Assembly: GCA_015179125.1 (NCBI GenBank)
Contig: WHVA01000420.1
Coordinates: 38,213 to 102,212, forward strand
Reading direction: 5' to 3'
Length of the DNA: 64,000 nt
Origin: Gautieria morchelliformis
Lineage: Eukaryota > Basidiomycota > Agaricomycetes > Gomphales > Gomphaceae
Shown here in pieces: positions 47,393 to 58,299 of this stretch (the stretch's first letter is position 1; each line of letters opens with the position of its first letter). Under the pieces are notes generated by a model. The model searched no databases and had not been told where the DNA came from. It was given only the letters and a program-made list of their open reading frames with translations. The position numbers were made by a program, and so were the translations under genes.

Positions 47393-47794
47393 CACTGCAG
47401 GCATATAAAAGTTTTCTTGTCTGAAAAACTGTTCAAAAAACTGTAAAGATATTCCAAATATTTTTAGTGTTTTTTATGTAAAAAAAAAACTATAAATAAA
47501 ATTTTGTGTTTTTATTAGAATTTGTTGAGGAAGAAAATTGTAAAAAAATTCAAAGTTTTTTTCAGGGTTTTTTATGGGTTTCTTTGTGTTTTCACAAAGA
47601 AACTTATAAAAAGAGATAAAAAACCCTGTAAAAAACTTTAAACTTTTTTACAATTTTCTTGCTCAATACATTCCAACAAAAACACAAAATTATGTTAAAG
47701 TTTTTTTACATTAAAAACACTAAAAAAATTTGGAATATCTTTACAGTTTTTTGAACCGTTTTTCAGACCAGAAAAATTTTATATGCTGCCAGTG
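47393..47794. mobile_element. 402 bp foldback MITE (CACTG ends, TSD TGG)
   Basis: The element is almost one large palindrome: each arm is about 190 bp, with the centre near 47590 (TTTCTTTGTGTTTTCACAAAGAAA). Ends are CACTGCAGGCATATAAAA and TTTTATATGCTGCCAGTG. TGG flanks it at 47390-47392 and 47795-47797, and other Helitron copies provide the empty site (GCATTGGGTAAATC). CACTG ends with a 3 bp TSD suggest a CACTA-type (EnSpm) origin; that is inference. Confidence 0.85.
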
Positions 47795-47880
47795 TGGGTG
47801 AATCAAACTTGGGATAAGTCAAACACATTCAGATAAGTAAATCTCATAAGTAGCTCTAAGTAACACATTGAGGTAGGTAA

Positions 47881-48838
47881 TGTTATGACCATGCTGCTTG
47901 ACCAACTCTGGTACCTTCGCACCTCCTCTGACTCTATTTCGCAACATCCACACTTTGACCTTTTGATCCCCTTGTTCTTTCCTATTCACATACTTCCCCT
48001 TATGACTCTATTCACCAGCCTTCCTTACTTAACCCTTAGCATAGCAAGTCTGGAGCATCAGGAGTTCCATTTGTACAACATTGGGTGAATCAAACTTGGG
48101 ATAAGTCAAACACATTCGGATAAGAAAATTTCATTCAGATAAGTAAAACTCTTCTTATTGCTTGAAAGTAACTCTAAATAACACATGAAGGTAGGTAATG
48201 TTATGACCATGCTCAACCAACTCCGGTACCCCTGCACCTCCGACTCATTCCACAATGTCTGCACTTCAACCTTGTGATCCCCTTGTTCTTCACATATTTC
48301 CCCTTATGACTCTTTTCACCAGCATTCCATACTTGACCCTCAGCACAGCAAGTCCAGAGCGTCAGGAGTTCCATTTGTTCCACTACCAATTAGACCCTTG
48401 GTCTTTTGCCTATTGTTCTTAGTTCTACACTGCACCCCCTGGTAGTTCCTCTTGTTTCGCATTAGGTACTTTTACCCTAGTTACTTGCACTGGAATTGCT
48501 TACCTCTACCTTCTGACATGTTGTCTCAGCTCTTTGTATAAAACCCAGTCATATGTGCCTCTGTTCAGCAATCAGATAATCGACTTTGATACGTGACTCC
48601 CTTTGCACTGTCTCCGGTTCTTAGACCTGCAAGGCCTCTGTCTCTCTGACCTCCATCTTCCAACTCAATTTCTCATATCCAACTTAACTCAATTCTTGAA
48701 CCCTTACTACTTCAGTTACAATACTCAACCTCTTCCAACTTCCAATCTCAGATCTCTAAAATACTTAGGATGATAGTTTGGGGTGCAACATATAAGTTGA
48801 AGCTGCAGTCCTTTTAGATCCACACCTGATACATAACA
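47881..48838 (+). repeat. Solo LTR, family B, with internal duplication (TSD GGTAA)
   Basis: Starts TGTTATGACC and ends GATACATAACA, flanked by GGTAA at 47876-47880 and 48839-48843. H2 and H5 show the empty site (AGGTAATGACTCTAC). A second start, TGTTATGACC at 48199, also preceded by GGTAA, and the repeated ATTGGGTGAATCAAACTTGG before it show a roughly 318 bp tandem duplication covering Helitron tail and LTR start. The end (TATAAGTTGAAGCTGCAGTC) resembles the gypsy II LTR. Confidence 0.85.
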
Positions 48839-48859
48839 GGTAATGACTCTACACATTTC

Positions 48860-49715
48860 TCCTATGTCTCATGTCCCCTACCTCACATGTAGTGTGTCCT
48901 TGCCTGTAGTGTGTCATCACACTTTATCTGTCCTCACACCTATTGCATCCTCACATGTAGCATGTCCTCACATGTGGCATGTCCCCACATGTAGTGTGTC
49001 CCCAAGTATAGTGTGCGTAGTGTGTCTCCACATGTAGCATGTCTCCATATGTAGTGTGTCCCCACACGCAGTACAGTGTGCATGGCATGTCCCACATGCA
49101 TAACATGTCCCTCAAGTATTTTGTGTGTAGCATGTCCCTGGTTTGTAGCATGTGCCCAAACATAGCGTGTCCCTAAATTATAGCATGTGTGTCCCCCATG
49201 CATAGTGTGTCCACATGTGTAGCAGGTCCCTACATGTAGTGTGTGTAGCATCTCCCTCAAGTATAGTGTGCAAAGTGTGTCCCCAATGCATAACATGTCC
49301 CCCAAGTATAGTGTGCATAGCATGTCCTTTGTTTGTAGTGTGTCCCCCAAGTATAGCATGTGTAGAATGTCCCTTGTTTGTAGTGTTTTCCCCTGTAGTG
49401 TGTCCCTTGTTCGTACCATGTCCCCCAAGCATAGTGTGTCCCCACATATAGTGTGCACATCTCCATGCATAGTGTGCGTGTGCCCATGCATAGCCTGTGT
49501 GTCCCTATGCATAGCATGCTTGTCCCCATGCATAACATGCATGTCTCCACTCATAACATGCTTGTCCCCATGCATAACATGCGTGTCTCCATGCATAACA
49601 TGCGTGTCTCCATGCATAACATGCATGTCTCCACGCATAACATATGTGTCTCCATGCATAACATGCGTGTCCCCATGCATAGCATGTCCCAATGGCATGT
49701 GTAGCATATCCCCAA
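48860..49715. repeat. Minisatellite in H4
   Basis: The best-ordered part (about 49510-49690) repeats a 21 bp unit, CATGCATAACATGCGTGTCTC, with small changes. Outward it grades into longer GTATAGTGTGCATAGCATGTC units. Open frames here are repeat artefacts. Confidence 0.9.
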
Positions 49716-50459
49716 GGCTTCAAAGTGAAGCAAGCAGAGGCTGTTACTTATCATTAACTTTTCGCAAACTCAGGGACATGTATCAATATCTATTTTGTGA
49801 CATATACAGACATAAATAAAATAGTAAAGGAAGCCATATTTAAGCAGCTGCTGTCATTAATTTTAGCAAAGTCAGGATTATCTATTTTTTGAAAAATGTC
49901 AAAACAAATGTCCAGTACATTTAAGCTGAAGTTGTTATTAATTTTAGCAGAGTCAAGATTATCTATTTTTCGAAAAATGTCAAAAAAATGCACTGTACAT
50001 TTAAGCTGGAGCTGTTGTCAATTTTCATACAGTCAGGATAATTTATTGACATCTATCTGCGAAAAAATGTCAAAAAAGTACTGTACATTGAAGCAGAAGC
50101 TGTTATTAATGCCCAGCCAAAGCCAGAGAAGCCCAGAGACTGACAGAGAAACCCAGAGCCCAGCCAAAGCCATAGTAAGCCAGCCACCAGTATAGCAGCT
50201 TTACAGTAAATAAAACAACAAAACAAACCACATTTAAAAGCAGAACTTATTGTCATTAATTTTAGAAGAAACTTCTATTTTCGAAAAACCCCTGAAAAAT
50301 ATCTATATTAAAATACATTTCTTTCAGCAAAGTCTTGGGATTATTTAAATCTATTTTCGAAAAATTTCACAAAATTATAAAGTGAAAAATAATAAAATTC
50401 CAAATAAAAAATTTAAAATACATTTCAGTGGGATAAAAAAAAATGATGACCTACCAATA

Positions 50460-50880
50460 CAAAGCCAGTGAAGCCAATAGACAGCCAGCTCAAGAAATAA
50501 GACAGCACAGCTAAAGAAACAGACAGCGCAGCTCAAGACACAGACAGCGCAGCTAAAGAAACAGACAGCTAAAGAAACAGACAGCGCAGCTACAGAAACA
50601 GACAGCGCAGCTACAGAAACAGACAGCGCAGCTAAAGAAGTAGACAGCACAGCTCAAGACACAGACAGCACAGCTCAAGGCACAGACAGCGCAGCTAAAG
50701 AAACAGACAGCGCAGCTAAAGAAACAGACAGCGCAGCTACAGAAACAGCCAGCGCAGCTAAAGAAGTAGACAGTGCAGCTAAAGAAATAGACAGCGCAGC
50801 TAAAGAAATAGGCGGCCTAGCTAAAGAAATTGGCAGCCCAACTAAAGAAATAGACAGCCCAGCGAAAGAATGACAGCCCA
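50460..50880. repeat. CAGCTAAAGAAACAGACAGCG tandem repeat near the H4 5' end
   Basis: About 18-20 units of roughly 21 bp (CAGCTAAAGAAACAGACAGCG, variants CTACAGAAA and CTCAAGACA). It occupies the same place in the element as the simpler GCAGACAG arrays of H2 and H5. Confidence 0.9.
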
Positions 50881-51349
50881 GTATACCAGAAGCCAGAGAC
50901 ACCAGCGAGTGGTGTGAAGGACAACGCAGTGTTCCTGGTATTTATACCACGCGAAGGGTCATGCACGGACCACACGCGAATGGGTCACGTGACCGCTGCG
51001 CAGTGTTCTCACGGCTGCGCCGCTCGCCGCTGACCTAAAGAGACCTGGAGCCGGCAGACCGGCGTAAACCAGTGATAGGGCCAGGGGCTCGCGGCTGCGC
51101 TGCTCGCGCGCTCCGCTGACAAACTAATGACCAAGCATTGGTCAGCATTTGTCAGCGCGTACCCGCGCTTCGCACGGGGGTGCAAGTCAAACGCCTCGGT
51201 AAGGTCAAACGCATCAGCAAGGTCAAATGCCTTGGGCAAATCAAACTTGGGATAAGTCAAACACATTCGGATAAGAAAATTTCATTCAGATAAGTAAAAC
51301 ACATCTTATTGATTGAAAGTAGCCCTAAGTAACACATCAAGGTAGGTAA

Positions 51350-51905
51350 TGTTATGACCATGCTGCTCGACCAACTCTGGTACCTCCATGTCTCCTCTGG
51401 CTCTATTCCGCAACATCCACACTTTGACCTTTTGATCTCCTTGTTCTTTACTATTCACATACTTCCCCTTTTGACTCTATTCACCGGCCTTCCCTACTCG
51501 ACCCTTAGCATAGCAAGTCCGGAGCATCAGGAGATCCATTTGTTCCACTATCAATTAGACCCACATTCCCCTTGTTCTTTTGACTATTGATTGTTCTTAG
51601 TTCTACACGGAACCCCCTTGTAGTTCCTCTTGTTCCGTATTAGTTACTTACTCCATTTATCCTACTTACTTTTGCTTGCACCAGAATTACCTCTACCTTC
51701 CGACATGTTGTCTCAGCACTTTGTATAAAACCCAGTCATGTATGCCTCTGTTCTGCAATCAGATAATTGACTTTGATATGTGACTCCCTTTGCACTGTTT
51801 CCTGTTCTTAGCACAGTGAGTACTTGCAAGGCCTCTGTCTCTCTGACCTCTGCCTTCCAACTTGATTTCTGATATCCAACTTAACTCAATTCTTGAACCC
51901 TTACC
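51350..51905 (+). repeat. LTR fragment, family B, in H5
   Basis: Starts TGTTATGACCATGCTGCTCG after GGTAA and ends at CCCTTACC, the same break as in H2. It includes TTGTATAAAACCCAG at about 51719-51733. Confidence 0.8.
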
Positions 51906-52079
51906 TCTAGGTGGATACCCATGCTTCGCACGGGGGTGTAGGTCAAACACCTCGGTAAGGTCAAATGCATCAGCAAGGTCAAATGCATTGGGTAAATCAA
52001 ACTTGGGATAAGTAAAACACATCTCATTGCAATTGAAAGTAGCTATAAGTAACACATCAAGATAGGTAATGACTCTACA

Positions 52080-53205
52080 CATGTCTGCATGTGCCCAAGT
52101 ATAGTGTGCATAGCATGTCCTCCATGCATAGTGTGTCCCTCAAATATAGCATGCTTATTGTGTGCCTGGTTTGTAACATGACCCCACACATAACATGTCC
52201 CCAAGTATAGTGTGCATAGCATGTCCTCCATGCATAGTGTGTCTCCACATGTAGTGTGTGCCCACATATAGCATGTCCCCAAGTACAGTGTGCATAGTGT
52301 GTCCCACATACATAGCATGTCCCTGGTTTGTAGCATGTCCCCAAACGTAGCGTGTCCTAAATTATAGCATGTGTGTCCCCCATGCATAGCATGTCCACAC
52401 GTGTAGCATGTCCCTACTGTTATTGGATTCTAGAGGGGTATTTCCTAGGGGCATACATCATCATCAATGGATTATCCTCCTAGGGGCATACATCATCATC
52501 AATGGATTATCCACCTAGGGGAACACAGCATCATCATTGACATCATTAGTGATGTATGCACTCCTAATCCAATGTTCCATAGGGGTTTACCCCTGTTCAC
52601 CACTGTATAAGTAGCTAGGACTTTAGCTACAACAGATCATTGGTTTCAGCCCATTCACTCACATTGTTGAGTCCGGTCGAGTGAGTTAACAGTGTTCTCA
52701 CTATCAGTCTCAAGTTCCTTTCCCTGCATCTCCTGCGCTCGAGTTAATGTGCAGACTCCTCCCAGCCCTTCCCATTTTGGCAAGGCAACGAAATAACGAA
52801 ATAACACCTACATGTAGTGTCTGTATATCTCCCTCAAGTATAGTGTGCAAAGTGTGTCCCCAATGCATACCATGTCCCCCAAGTATAGTGTGCGTAGCAT
52901 GTCCTTTGTTTGTAGTGTGTCCCCCAAGTACAGCATGTGTAGAATGTCCCTTGTTTGTAGTGTTTTCCCCTGTTGTGTGTCCCTTGTTTGTACCGTGTCC
53001 CCCAAGCATAGTGTGTACATCCCCATGCATAGTGTGTGTGTGCCCATGCATAGCGTGTGTGTCCCCATGCATAGCATGCTTGTCCCCATGCATAACATGC
53101 ATGTCTCCATGCATAACATATGTGTCCCCATGCATAGTGTGTGTAGCATGCCCCTCAAGTATAGCATGCATAGCATGTCCCAATGGCATGTGTAGCATAT
53201 CCCCA
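52080..53205. repeat. Minisatellite in H5, split by a short LTR
   Basis: Two blocks, about 52080-52417 and 52807-53205, are made of GCATAGCATGTC-type units like those in H2. The short family C LTR separates them. Confidence 0.87.
52418..52806 (-). repeat. Short solo LTR, family C, copy 2 (TSD CCTAC)
   Basis: 389 bp; on the plus strand it runs TGTTATTGGATTC to GAAATAACA, the reverse of the copy at 9225-9578. CCTAC flanks it at 52413-52417 and 52807-52811. It is longer than copy 1, largely because of an extra copy of the GGGGCATACATCATCATCAATGG segment. Confidence 0.92.
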
Positions 53206-54074
53206 AGGGCCTCAAAGTGAAGCAAGCAGAGGCTGTTACTTATCATTAACTTTTAGCAAACTCAGGGACATGTATCAATATCTATTTGTGACATATACAG
53301 ACATAAATAAAATAGTAAAGGAAGCCATATTTAAGCAGCTGCTGTCATTAATTTTAGCAAAGTCAGGATTATCTATTTTTTGAAAAACAAATGTCCAGTA
53401 GTACATTTAAGCTGAAGTTGTTATTAATTTTAGCAGAGTCAAGATTATCTGTTTTTCGAAAAATGTCAAAAAAATGCACTGTACATTTAAGCTGGAGCTG
53501 TTGTCAATTTTCACAAAGTCAGGATAATTTATTGACATCTATCTGTGAAAAAATGTCAAAAAAGTACCGTACATTGAAGCAGAAGCTGTTATTAATGCCC
53601 AGCCAAAGCCAGAGAAGCCCAGAGACTGACAGAGAAACCCCGAGCCCAGCCAAAGCCATAGTAAGCCAGCCACCAGTATAGGTAAGCAGCTTTACAGTAA
53701 ATAAAACAATAAAACAAACCACATTTAAAAGCAGAACCTATTGTCATTAATTTTAGAGAAACTTATTGATGTCTATTTTCGAAAAAAACATCAAAAATAT
53801 AGATATTAAAATACAAATTTTTCACCACAGTCTGGGGATGTTATATAAATTATTTTCGAAAAAATTCACAAAAATATAAAGCACATGTGACAATACAATA
53901 TGATGAAAAAAAAAAAAAGGAACCAATGAAATTACAAACACAAATAAAATAAAATACATGGCAATGCATTAAAAAACAGATATCACCCACCAATAGAAAG
54001 CCAGCCAAGCCAATAGATAGCCAGCTAACCCAAGCAAAAGATAGCCAGCCTGCCAACGCAATAGACAGCCAGCC

Positions 54075-54262
54075 AGCTAAAGGAGCAGACAGCAGACAGA
54101 GCAGAGCAAACAGCGGACAGAGCAGACAGCAGAGCAGACAACAGAGCAGACATCAGAGCAGACAACAGAGCAGACAACAGAGCAGACAACAGAGCAGACA
54201 ACAGAGCAGACAACAGAGCAGACAACAGAGCAGACAACAGACAGAGCAGACAGCAGAGAGAG
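54075..54262. repeat. CAGAGCAGACAA 12 bp tandem repeat near the H5 5' end
   Basis: The core (about 54125-54240) repeats AGAGCAGACAAC about nine times with almost no variation, flanked by looser CAGACAG units. Confidence 0.92.
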
Positions 54263-54487
54263 GAATTGCCGGTGGGCAGATTCCTGGCGTTCCATCCTTA
54301 CTGTTCAGCCTTTATACCGCGCGCGCGCGTCGTGCACGGACCACACGCGAACGGGTCACGTGACCGCGGACGCTGCTGCGCAGCATCCATTGCTCGCGGC
54401 TGCGCCGCTCGCCGCTGACCTAATATTTACGTAATATTATTTGCCAGCAGTGCGCCCACAACCCACCGAGCTGCTTTCATAGTGTAA

Positions 54488-57400
54488 CTAGGTGGGTACC
54501 CGCGCTTCGCGCGGGGGTGTAGGTCAAACGCATCAGTAAGGTCAAGTGCATTGGGGAAAATAAAAGTAACCAATTTGCATCAAGTAAAATCAAGTAACAC
54601 ACATAAACCATATGAAGAGAAGTGGATATAAAAAAATCAAGGAGCTCTAAGTAATACATCTTTATATACAATGTTGGTTGTGTCCAAACCCTCCTCAAGC
54701 GAGACCTTCACTCTGTTCCAGTTGGTCCCTCTTGATACACCAACATACAACTGACCATGTCCAAACACTGGATATCTCAGGTCCAGCCCAACCGTACCCA
54801 AAGACTGTCCCTGAGACTTGTTGATAGTCATTGCAAATGCCAAACGCACTGGAAACTGCCTCCTTTTCAGCACAAATGGCAACTCTCCCTCTGATGGCTT
54901 AATGATGATCCTGGGGATGAAAGCAATATTTCCTGCACATGGACCTGACATGATCCTGACCTCCAACACTCTAATGCTTATCCTCACCAACCGCAACCTT
55001 GTCCCATTGCATAGTCCTTGCTTCTGATCCAAATTGCGCAACAGCATCAGAGGCACTCCAGGCTTGACTTCCAAGCGAGCAGGAGGAAGACAGCCCATCT
55101 CTATGGAATTCAGATACTCCACAGGATACCGATCTGCATCGTCGGATTCTTCAATGGAATTTGCGCAGTGCAAGACCTGAGCATCACCTGGAAACTCCCT
55201 AAACACCATGGAATTGATCTCATTGACCTCAGTGTTTCTGGCACAGAGGATGGCACGCTCCAAAAAGTAATTGTCCTGGGCAGGGACATGATTGCCAATG
55301 CCAGGGTATATTTCCTGGATCAGATCTTCAATTCCAGGGCCACAAACCATGTGAGGAGGGAGTGAGAACGTATGATCTAGTGGGAGATCCTTTCCCTGAC
55401 CCACATTCTGCAGCCATTCTGCAAACCTGGCTCGGTCAGGGTCATTTCTCACCCGCATGTTCTCTGTCAGGTGGAGGACATTGATCTTTGGCCACAGATA
55501 TGACTTCTGAAGGGTAGCTCCCACAATATCCTCCTTGGAGCCTTTAGGGACAATTGGGAGAGTCTGCTGAAAGTCACCTCCAAAGGCGACTGTGATGCCA
55601 CCAAAGGGTCTATCAGGCTGGTCAAGGAAATCCCTCAGTGTCCTGTCAATGGCCTCTATGGCATGGCGATGCTGCATTGCAGCCTCATCCCAGATGAGGA
55701 GACTGGCCTGTCTCAGCATGTCAGCCTTGTCAGAGTTCTTTTTGATGGAGGAGAAAGAGCGCTCATGGACAGGAATGGGAATTCCAAGCATGCTATGAGA
55801 GGTTGTACCCTTAGTGAGGATAAGTGCAGCCATTGCAGATGAGGCTACTGCAATCACAATGAGGCTCTCCGCTCTACAGGAGTGGATTAGAGTGTTCCAT
55901 GTGAATGATTTCCCGGCGCCACCTGAGCCAGTGACAAAAAACATTTGTCCATCAGGTTTCCCATGAGCATCTCTGGTCAGTGCCGACAGTAATATCTGAT
56001 CATGCGTGGACCTTTGCCCCTCATTCAGCCTGGGAACCTCCTCGTCAGCTATGTTCCTCTCTTCAACACGGTCATAGTCCCTCTGCTCAGCTATGAACCT
56101 GTTTCCAATGAGGGCCTCCCACTCGCCTGCCACCCGAGGCATATCATCAAAGCTGCTCAAGGACATTCCACCCTGCTGGAGGATTTTTTCCAAGAGAAAG
56201 AGGCCAAAATCATAAACCTGATCGTCCTGTGGATCCTGCATACCATGTCTGATTTGGAGCTGATGTCTGAGATCATCACATATGTGCTCCCTGAAGCCAT
56301 CCCATAGTCTGCCGGGGCCCGATGGATTGCAATGGCCAAGGATGGTGGCAAAGAGATGTCTGAGCTGAGCACCTGTTTTCATGCCACTGGCTTCCTGGAG
56401 ACACAACCTCAACTCCTGATCATCATCCAGAAGTCCCCTTGCACGACAGGCCTCCTTGTAAGTAGCATATTGTATGCCATCCACCGACCTAAGCTCCGCA
56501 AAGGATCTAGCCCCCTTGACCACTGTGAGGAGAGTGCGCACAAAAAATCTCTCTCCTGATCTAGGGTTTGCAAAGTGAAGGCGACCGATGCTATAACCTC
56601 CTTGGCGTGGTGTCCATACCTTGTCCTGTGAGTGCCAGGTAAAATGCTCAGGAAACTCCACATAGAGCAGATCACGTGCTTCAGGGTAGATATCATTGGC
56701 CTCAAAGTAAGCCATGAGCGGTGTCTTTTTTGCCTCAGCCCTTTCCAGGATGTTGTCCACATCCTGGTCGGGATCAAAGATGATTGTGTGGTGGTCCTTT
56801 TCATGGACTGGCAGTGCCATGACTGCAGGCACCTGGGTGTGGATTTCCCGCTCCAGCAACCTCCAACAGGCCTCATGAGCACTGACATAGCGAGCGTCCA
56901 GGTACTGCTTAATTTCATCCTGGGTGTGACCAAACTCCATGGTGGTCCGATCATGGCCCTTGTAGAGATACTTGTGGATATACTTGATACACCTCACATT
57001 GATGGTGAGTTCAGGGTTGATGTGACACCAGAATTTGAGCAAGAGCAGGGCAGAGTATGGCACAACCCATCTGTTGTCCAGCATGTCACCTCTGACATTG
57101 TGCAGCCTTCCATCATTGCGACGACGATATTTTGGATATCCATCCTCATTCAGACTGGTTTCCTCACAGAATGGCTTTGGGAAGTTTTTCTTGCACTTGC
57201 CATTTTCCATGCAGGGTGCGTTTGGTTTCATTTGTCCACAGGGACCATGTGTCATCAGCTCACAGACCAACCGGTAGAGGACAGGATGAGTCTCTGGATC
57301 AGGGAACTCTGCCGAAATCATTGAATCCACCTCATGTGGATGTCTGATCTTGGAATCTCGTTCAAACCAGATAAGAATATGCATGTGTGGGAGTCCCCTT

Positions 57401-57495
57401 TTCTGGAATTCAATGGTGTGGACGCGAGCGACGGTTTCCCCAAAAATCTTTTCCTTGACGATCAAGTCAATGAGGTATTTCTTTTTGAGCTGGAA
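54488..57495 (-). mobile_element. Helitron H6, 5'-truncated by gypsy II
   Basis: The 3' end at 54488 has the full hairpin (CTAGGTGGGTACCCGCGC, then TTCGCGCGGGGG on plus). The coding region is open up to 57495, where the gypsy II LTR begins. The N-terminal third of the gene and the 5' end must lie beyond the window. Confidence 0.85.
54637..57495 (-). CDS. H6 Rep-helicase, open frame without the N-terminus
   Basis: This is the best-preserved transposase of the array: over 940 codons remain open from the gypsy II junction to the stop. Counting from codon 57465: HUH nickase motif H27-M-H29 in GLPHMHILIWF, and tyrosine motif Y162-x2-KY166 in KYIHKYLYKG, which makes the DNA-protein bond. The Pif1-type helicase has Walker A G513-SGGAGK-S520, Walker B LLIWDEAAM (D593, E594), GGDFQQTLPIVP (629-640), TENMR (667-671), FAMTINKSQGQSLG (877-890) and GQLYVGVSR (904-912). 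Proteins of this type excise and copy Helitrons and could act on H2, H4 and H5. The Pro-rich and Cys-rich N-terminal regions seen in H1 and H3 are missing, replaced by the LTR junction, so the fragment is probably not expressed as a working enzyme. Confidence 0.9.
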   Translation of the reverse strand, partial: FQLKKKYLIDLIVKEKIFGETVARVHTIEFQKRGLPHMHILIWFERDSKIRHPHEVDSMISAEFPDPETHPVLYRLVCELMTHGPCGQMKPNAPCMENGKCKKNFPKPFCEETSLNEDGYPKYRRRNDGRLHNVRGDMLDNRWVVPYSALLLLKFWCHINPELTINVRCIKYIHKYLYKGHDRTTMEFGHTQDEIKQYLDARYVSAHEACWRLLEREIHTQVPAVMALPVHEKDHHTIIFDPDQDVDNILERAEAKKTPLMAYFEANDIYPEARDLLYVEFPEHFTWHSQDKVWTPRQGGYSIGRLHFANPRSGERFFVRTLLTVVKGARSFAELRSVDGIQYATYKEACRARGLLDDDQELRLCLQEASGMKTGAQLRHLFATILGHCNPSGPGRLWDGFREHICDDLRHQLQIRHGMQDPQDDQVYDFGLFLLEKILQQGGMSLSSFDDMPRVAGEWEALIGNRFIAEQRDYDRVEERNIADEEVPRLNEGQRSTHDQILLSALTRDAHGKPDGQMFFVTGSGGAGKSFTWNTLIHSCRAESLIVIAVASSAMAALILTKGTTSHSMLGIPIPVHERSFSSIKKNSDKADMLRQASLLIWDEAAMQHRHAIEAIDRTLRDFLDQPDRPFGGITVAFGGDFQQTLPIVPKGSKEDIVGATLQKSYLWPKINVLHLTENMRVRNDPDRARFAEWLQNVGQGKDLPLDHTFSLPPHMVCGPGIEDLIQEIYPGIGNHVPAQDNYFLERAILCARNTEVNEINSMVFREFPGDAQVLHCANSIEESDDADRYPVEYLNSIEMGCLPPARLEVKPGVPLMLLRNLDQKQGLCNGTRLRLVRISIRVLEVRIMSGPCAGNIAFIPRIIIKPSEGELPFVLKRRQFPVRLAFAMTINKSQGQSLGTVGLDLRYPVFGHGQLYVGVSRGTNWNRVKVSLEEGLDTTNIVYKDVLLRAP

Positions 57496-58177
57496 TGTTA
57501 CGTATCGAGATTTCCACTAAGTCGGAACTGGAAAGGACAGCGGCTTCAACTTATAGGTTGCGCCCCCAATGAACTATCGTCCTAGGTATTTCGGAAATGA
57601 GCCGGAAGTCGGAAAGTACTGGACCAGAGGTTTGGTCGGAACTTGAGTCGGAACTGAGGCGGAAAGCGGAAGACCGAGAGACTGAGATCTTGCTAGACTC
57701 ACTGTGCTAAGAACAGGAGATGGAGCGAAGGAAATCAAGTATCGAAGGTGATTATCTGATTGCAGAATAACAGACATACATGAGGGGGTTTTTATACAAA
57801 GCGCAGAGCAACAAGTAATGGTGTTGTACTAAGCAAATTCCGGAGGAAGCGGAAGTCGAGTACAATGTGTGGGAACTAACTTATTGGGAACAATGGGACT
57901 ACAAGGGGGGTTCAGGGTAAGGTAGAACAATGGCAAAGAACAAGGGGTCGGGAAATCATATCTGACAACGAACTACAAGGGTGACCGGATATATGGTTTT
58001 GATGGATGGCGAGGTGGGTCCGGTGGGTCCGAGTAATAGAGTCGAAAGAACAAGGGAAATGTACAAGGGGCGGAATGTCGGAAATGTCGGAGGGGCGGAA
58101 CGTTGGGCGGAACTATTGGAGAGGCGGAATGTATGGCGGAACTGAGGGTCGGAAGTCGGAAATGAACGGTTGTAACA
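57496..58177 (-). repeat. Gypsy II 3' LTR
   Basis: 682 bp; plus-strand TGTTACGTATCG to TTGTAACA, so it has TGTTAC/GTAACA ends. TTTTTATACAAAGC at about 57790-57804 is the reverse of a TATA-like TATAAAAA. The adjoining 58178-58190 (minus-strand AGAAGGGAGATAC) is the polypurine tract. The terminal 60 bp resemble family B LTRs. Confidence 0.9.
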
Positions 58178-58299
58178 GTATCTCCCTTCTAAGGTCGAGC
58201 CCCGCGAGACCACAAGTCGGAATCACGTGACCTGTGAACAAACGCGTCGGAGTTTGAAATATAGGCTGAAAGACAAACGCGTCTTCTCCCTATCCCATC

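Larger units (their letters stand above)
47336..51156 (-). mobile_element. Helitron H4, non-autonomous, with MITE and LTR insertions
   Basis: The 3' end is at 47336 (CTAGGTGGATACCCGCGC on plus). After the tail come a CACTG foldback MITE (47393-47794), a family B LTR region (47881-48838), a minisatellite, conserved leader blocks (49730-50450) and a GCAGCT-type tandem repeat. The junction with H5 near 51156 is abnormal: the H5 3' end lacks its CTAGGTGG and begins at GCGTACCCGCGC, so one side was deleted. Confidence 0.75.
51157..54487 (-). mobile_element. Helitron H5, composite like H2
   Basis: Order as in H2: outer 3' end (51157, truncated), family B LTR fragment (51350-51905), inner 3' end (51907, hairpin CCCATGCTTCGCACGGG), minisatellite, conserved leader, GCAGACA repeat and 5' end abutting H6. 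The LTR/inner-end junction (CCCTTACCTCTAGGTGG) is identical to that in H2. It differs from H2 by a short LTR inserted in the minisatellite. Confidence 0.78.
30631..57495 (-). mobile_element. Head-to-tail array of six Helitrons (H1-H6)
   Basis: Eight copies of a Helitron 3' end occur on the minus strand. Each has a GC-rich hairpin (plus-strand CGCGCTTCGCG), and most end in CTAG. On the plus strand they begin at 30631, 38176, 38928, 40848, 47336, 51157, 51907 and 54488. At 38176, 40848, 47336 and 54488 the 3' end abuts a conserved 5' end with no host DNA between. The 5' end carries the GGTTGTGGGCG-like block and an AAATAATATTACG palindrome area. H1, H3 and H6 encode Rep-helicase. H6 is cut by gypsy II. 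Confidence 0.82.

Noticed and set aside
54025-54295. Repetitive membrane-like frames (SALLSALLS, CSVVCSVVCS), also at 50675-50902
   Set aside because: They are translations of the 12 bp and 21 bp tandem repeats near the Helitron 5' ends.
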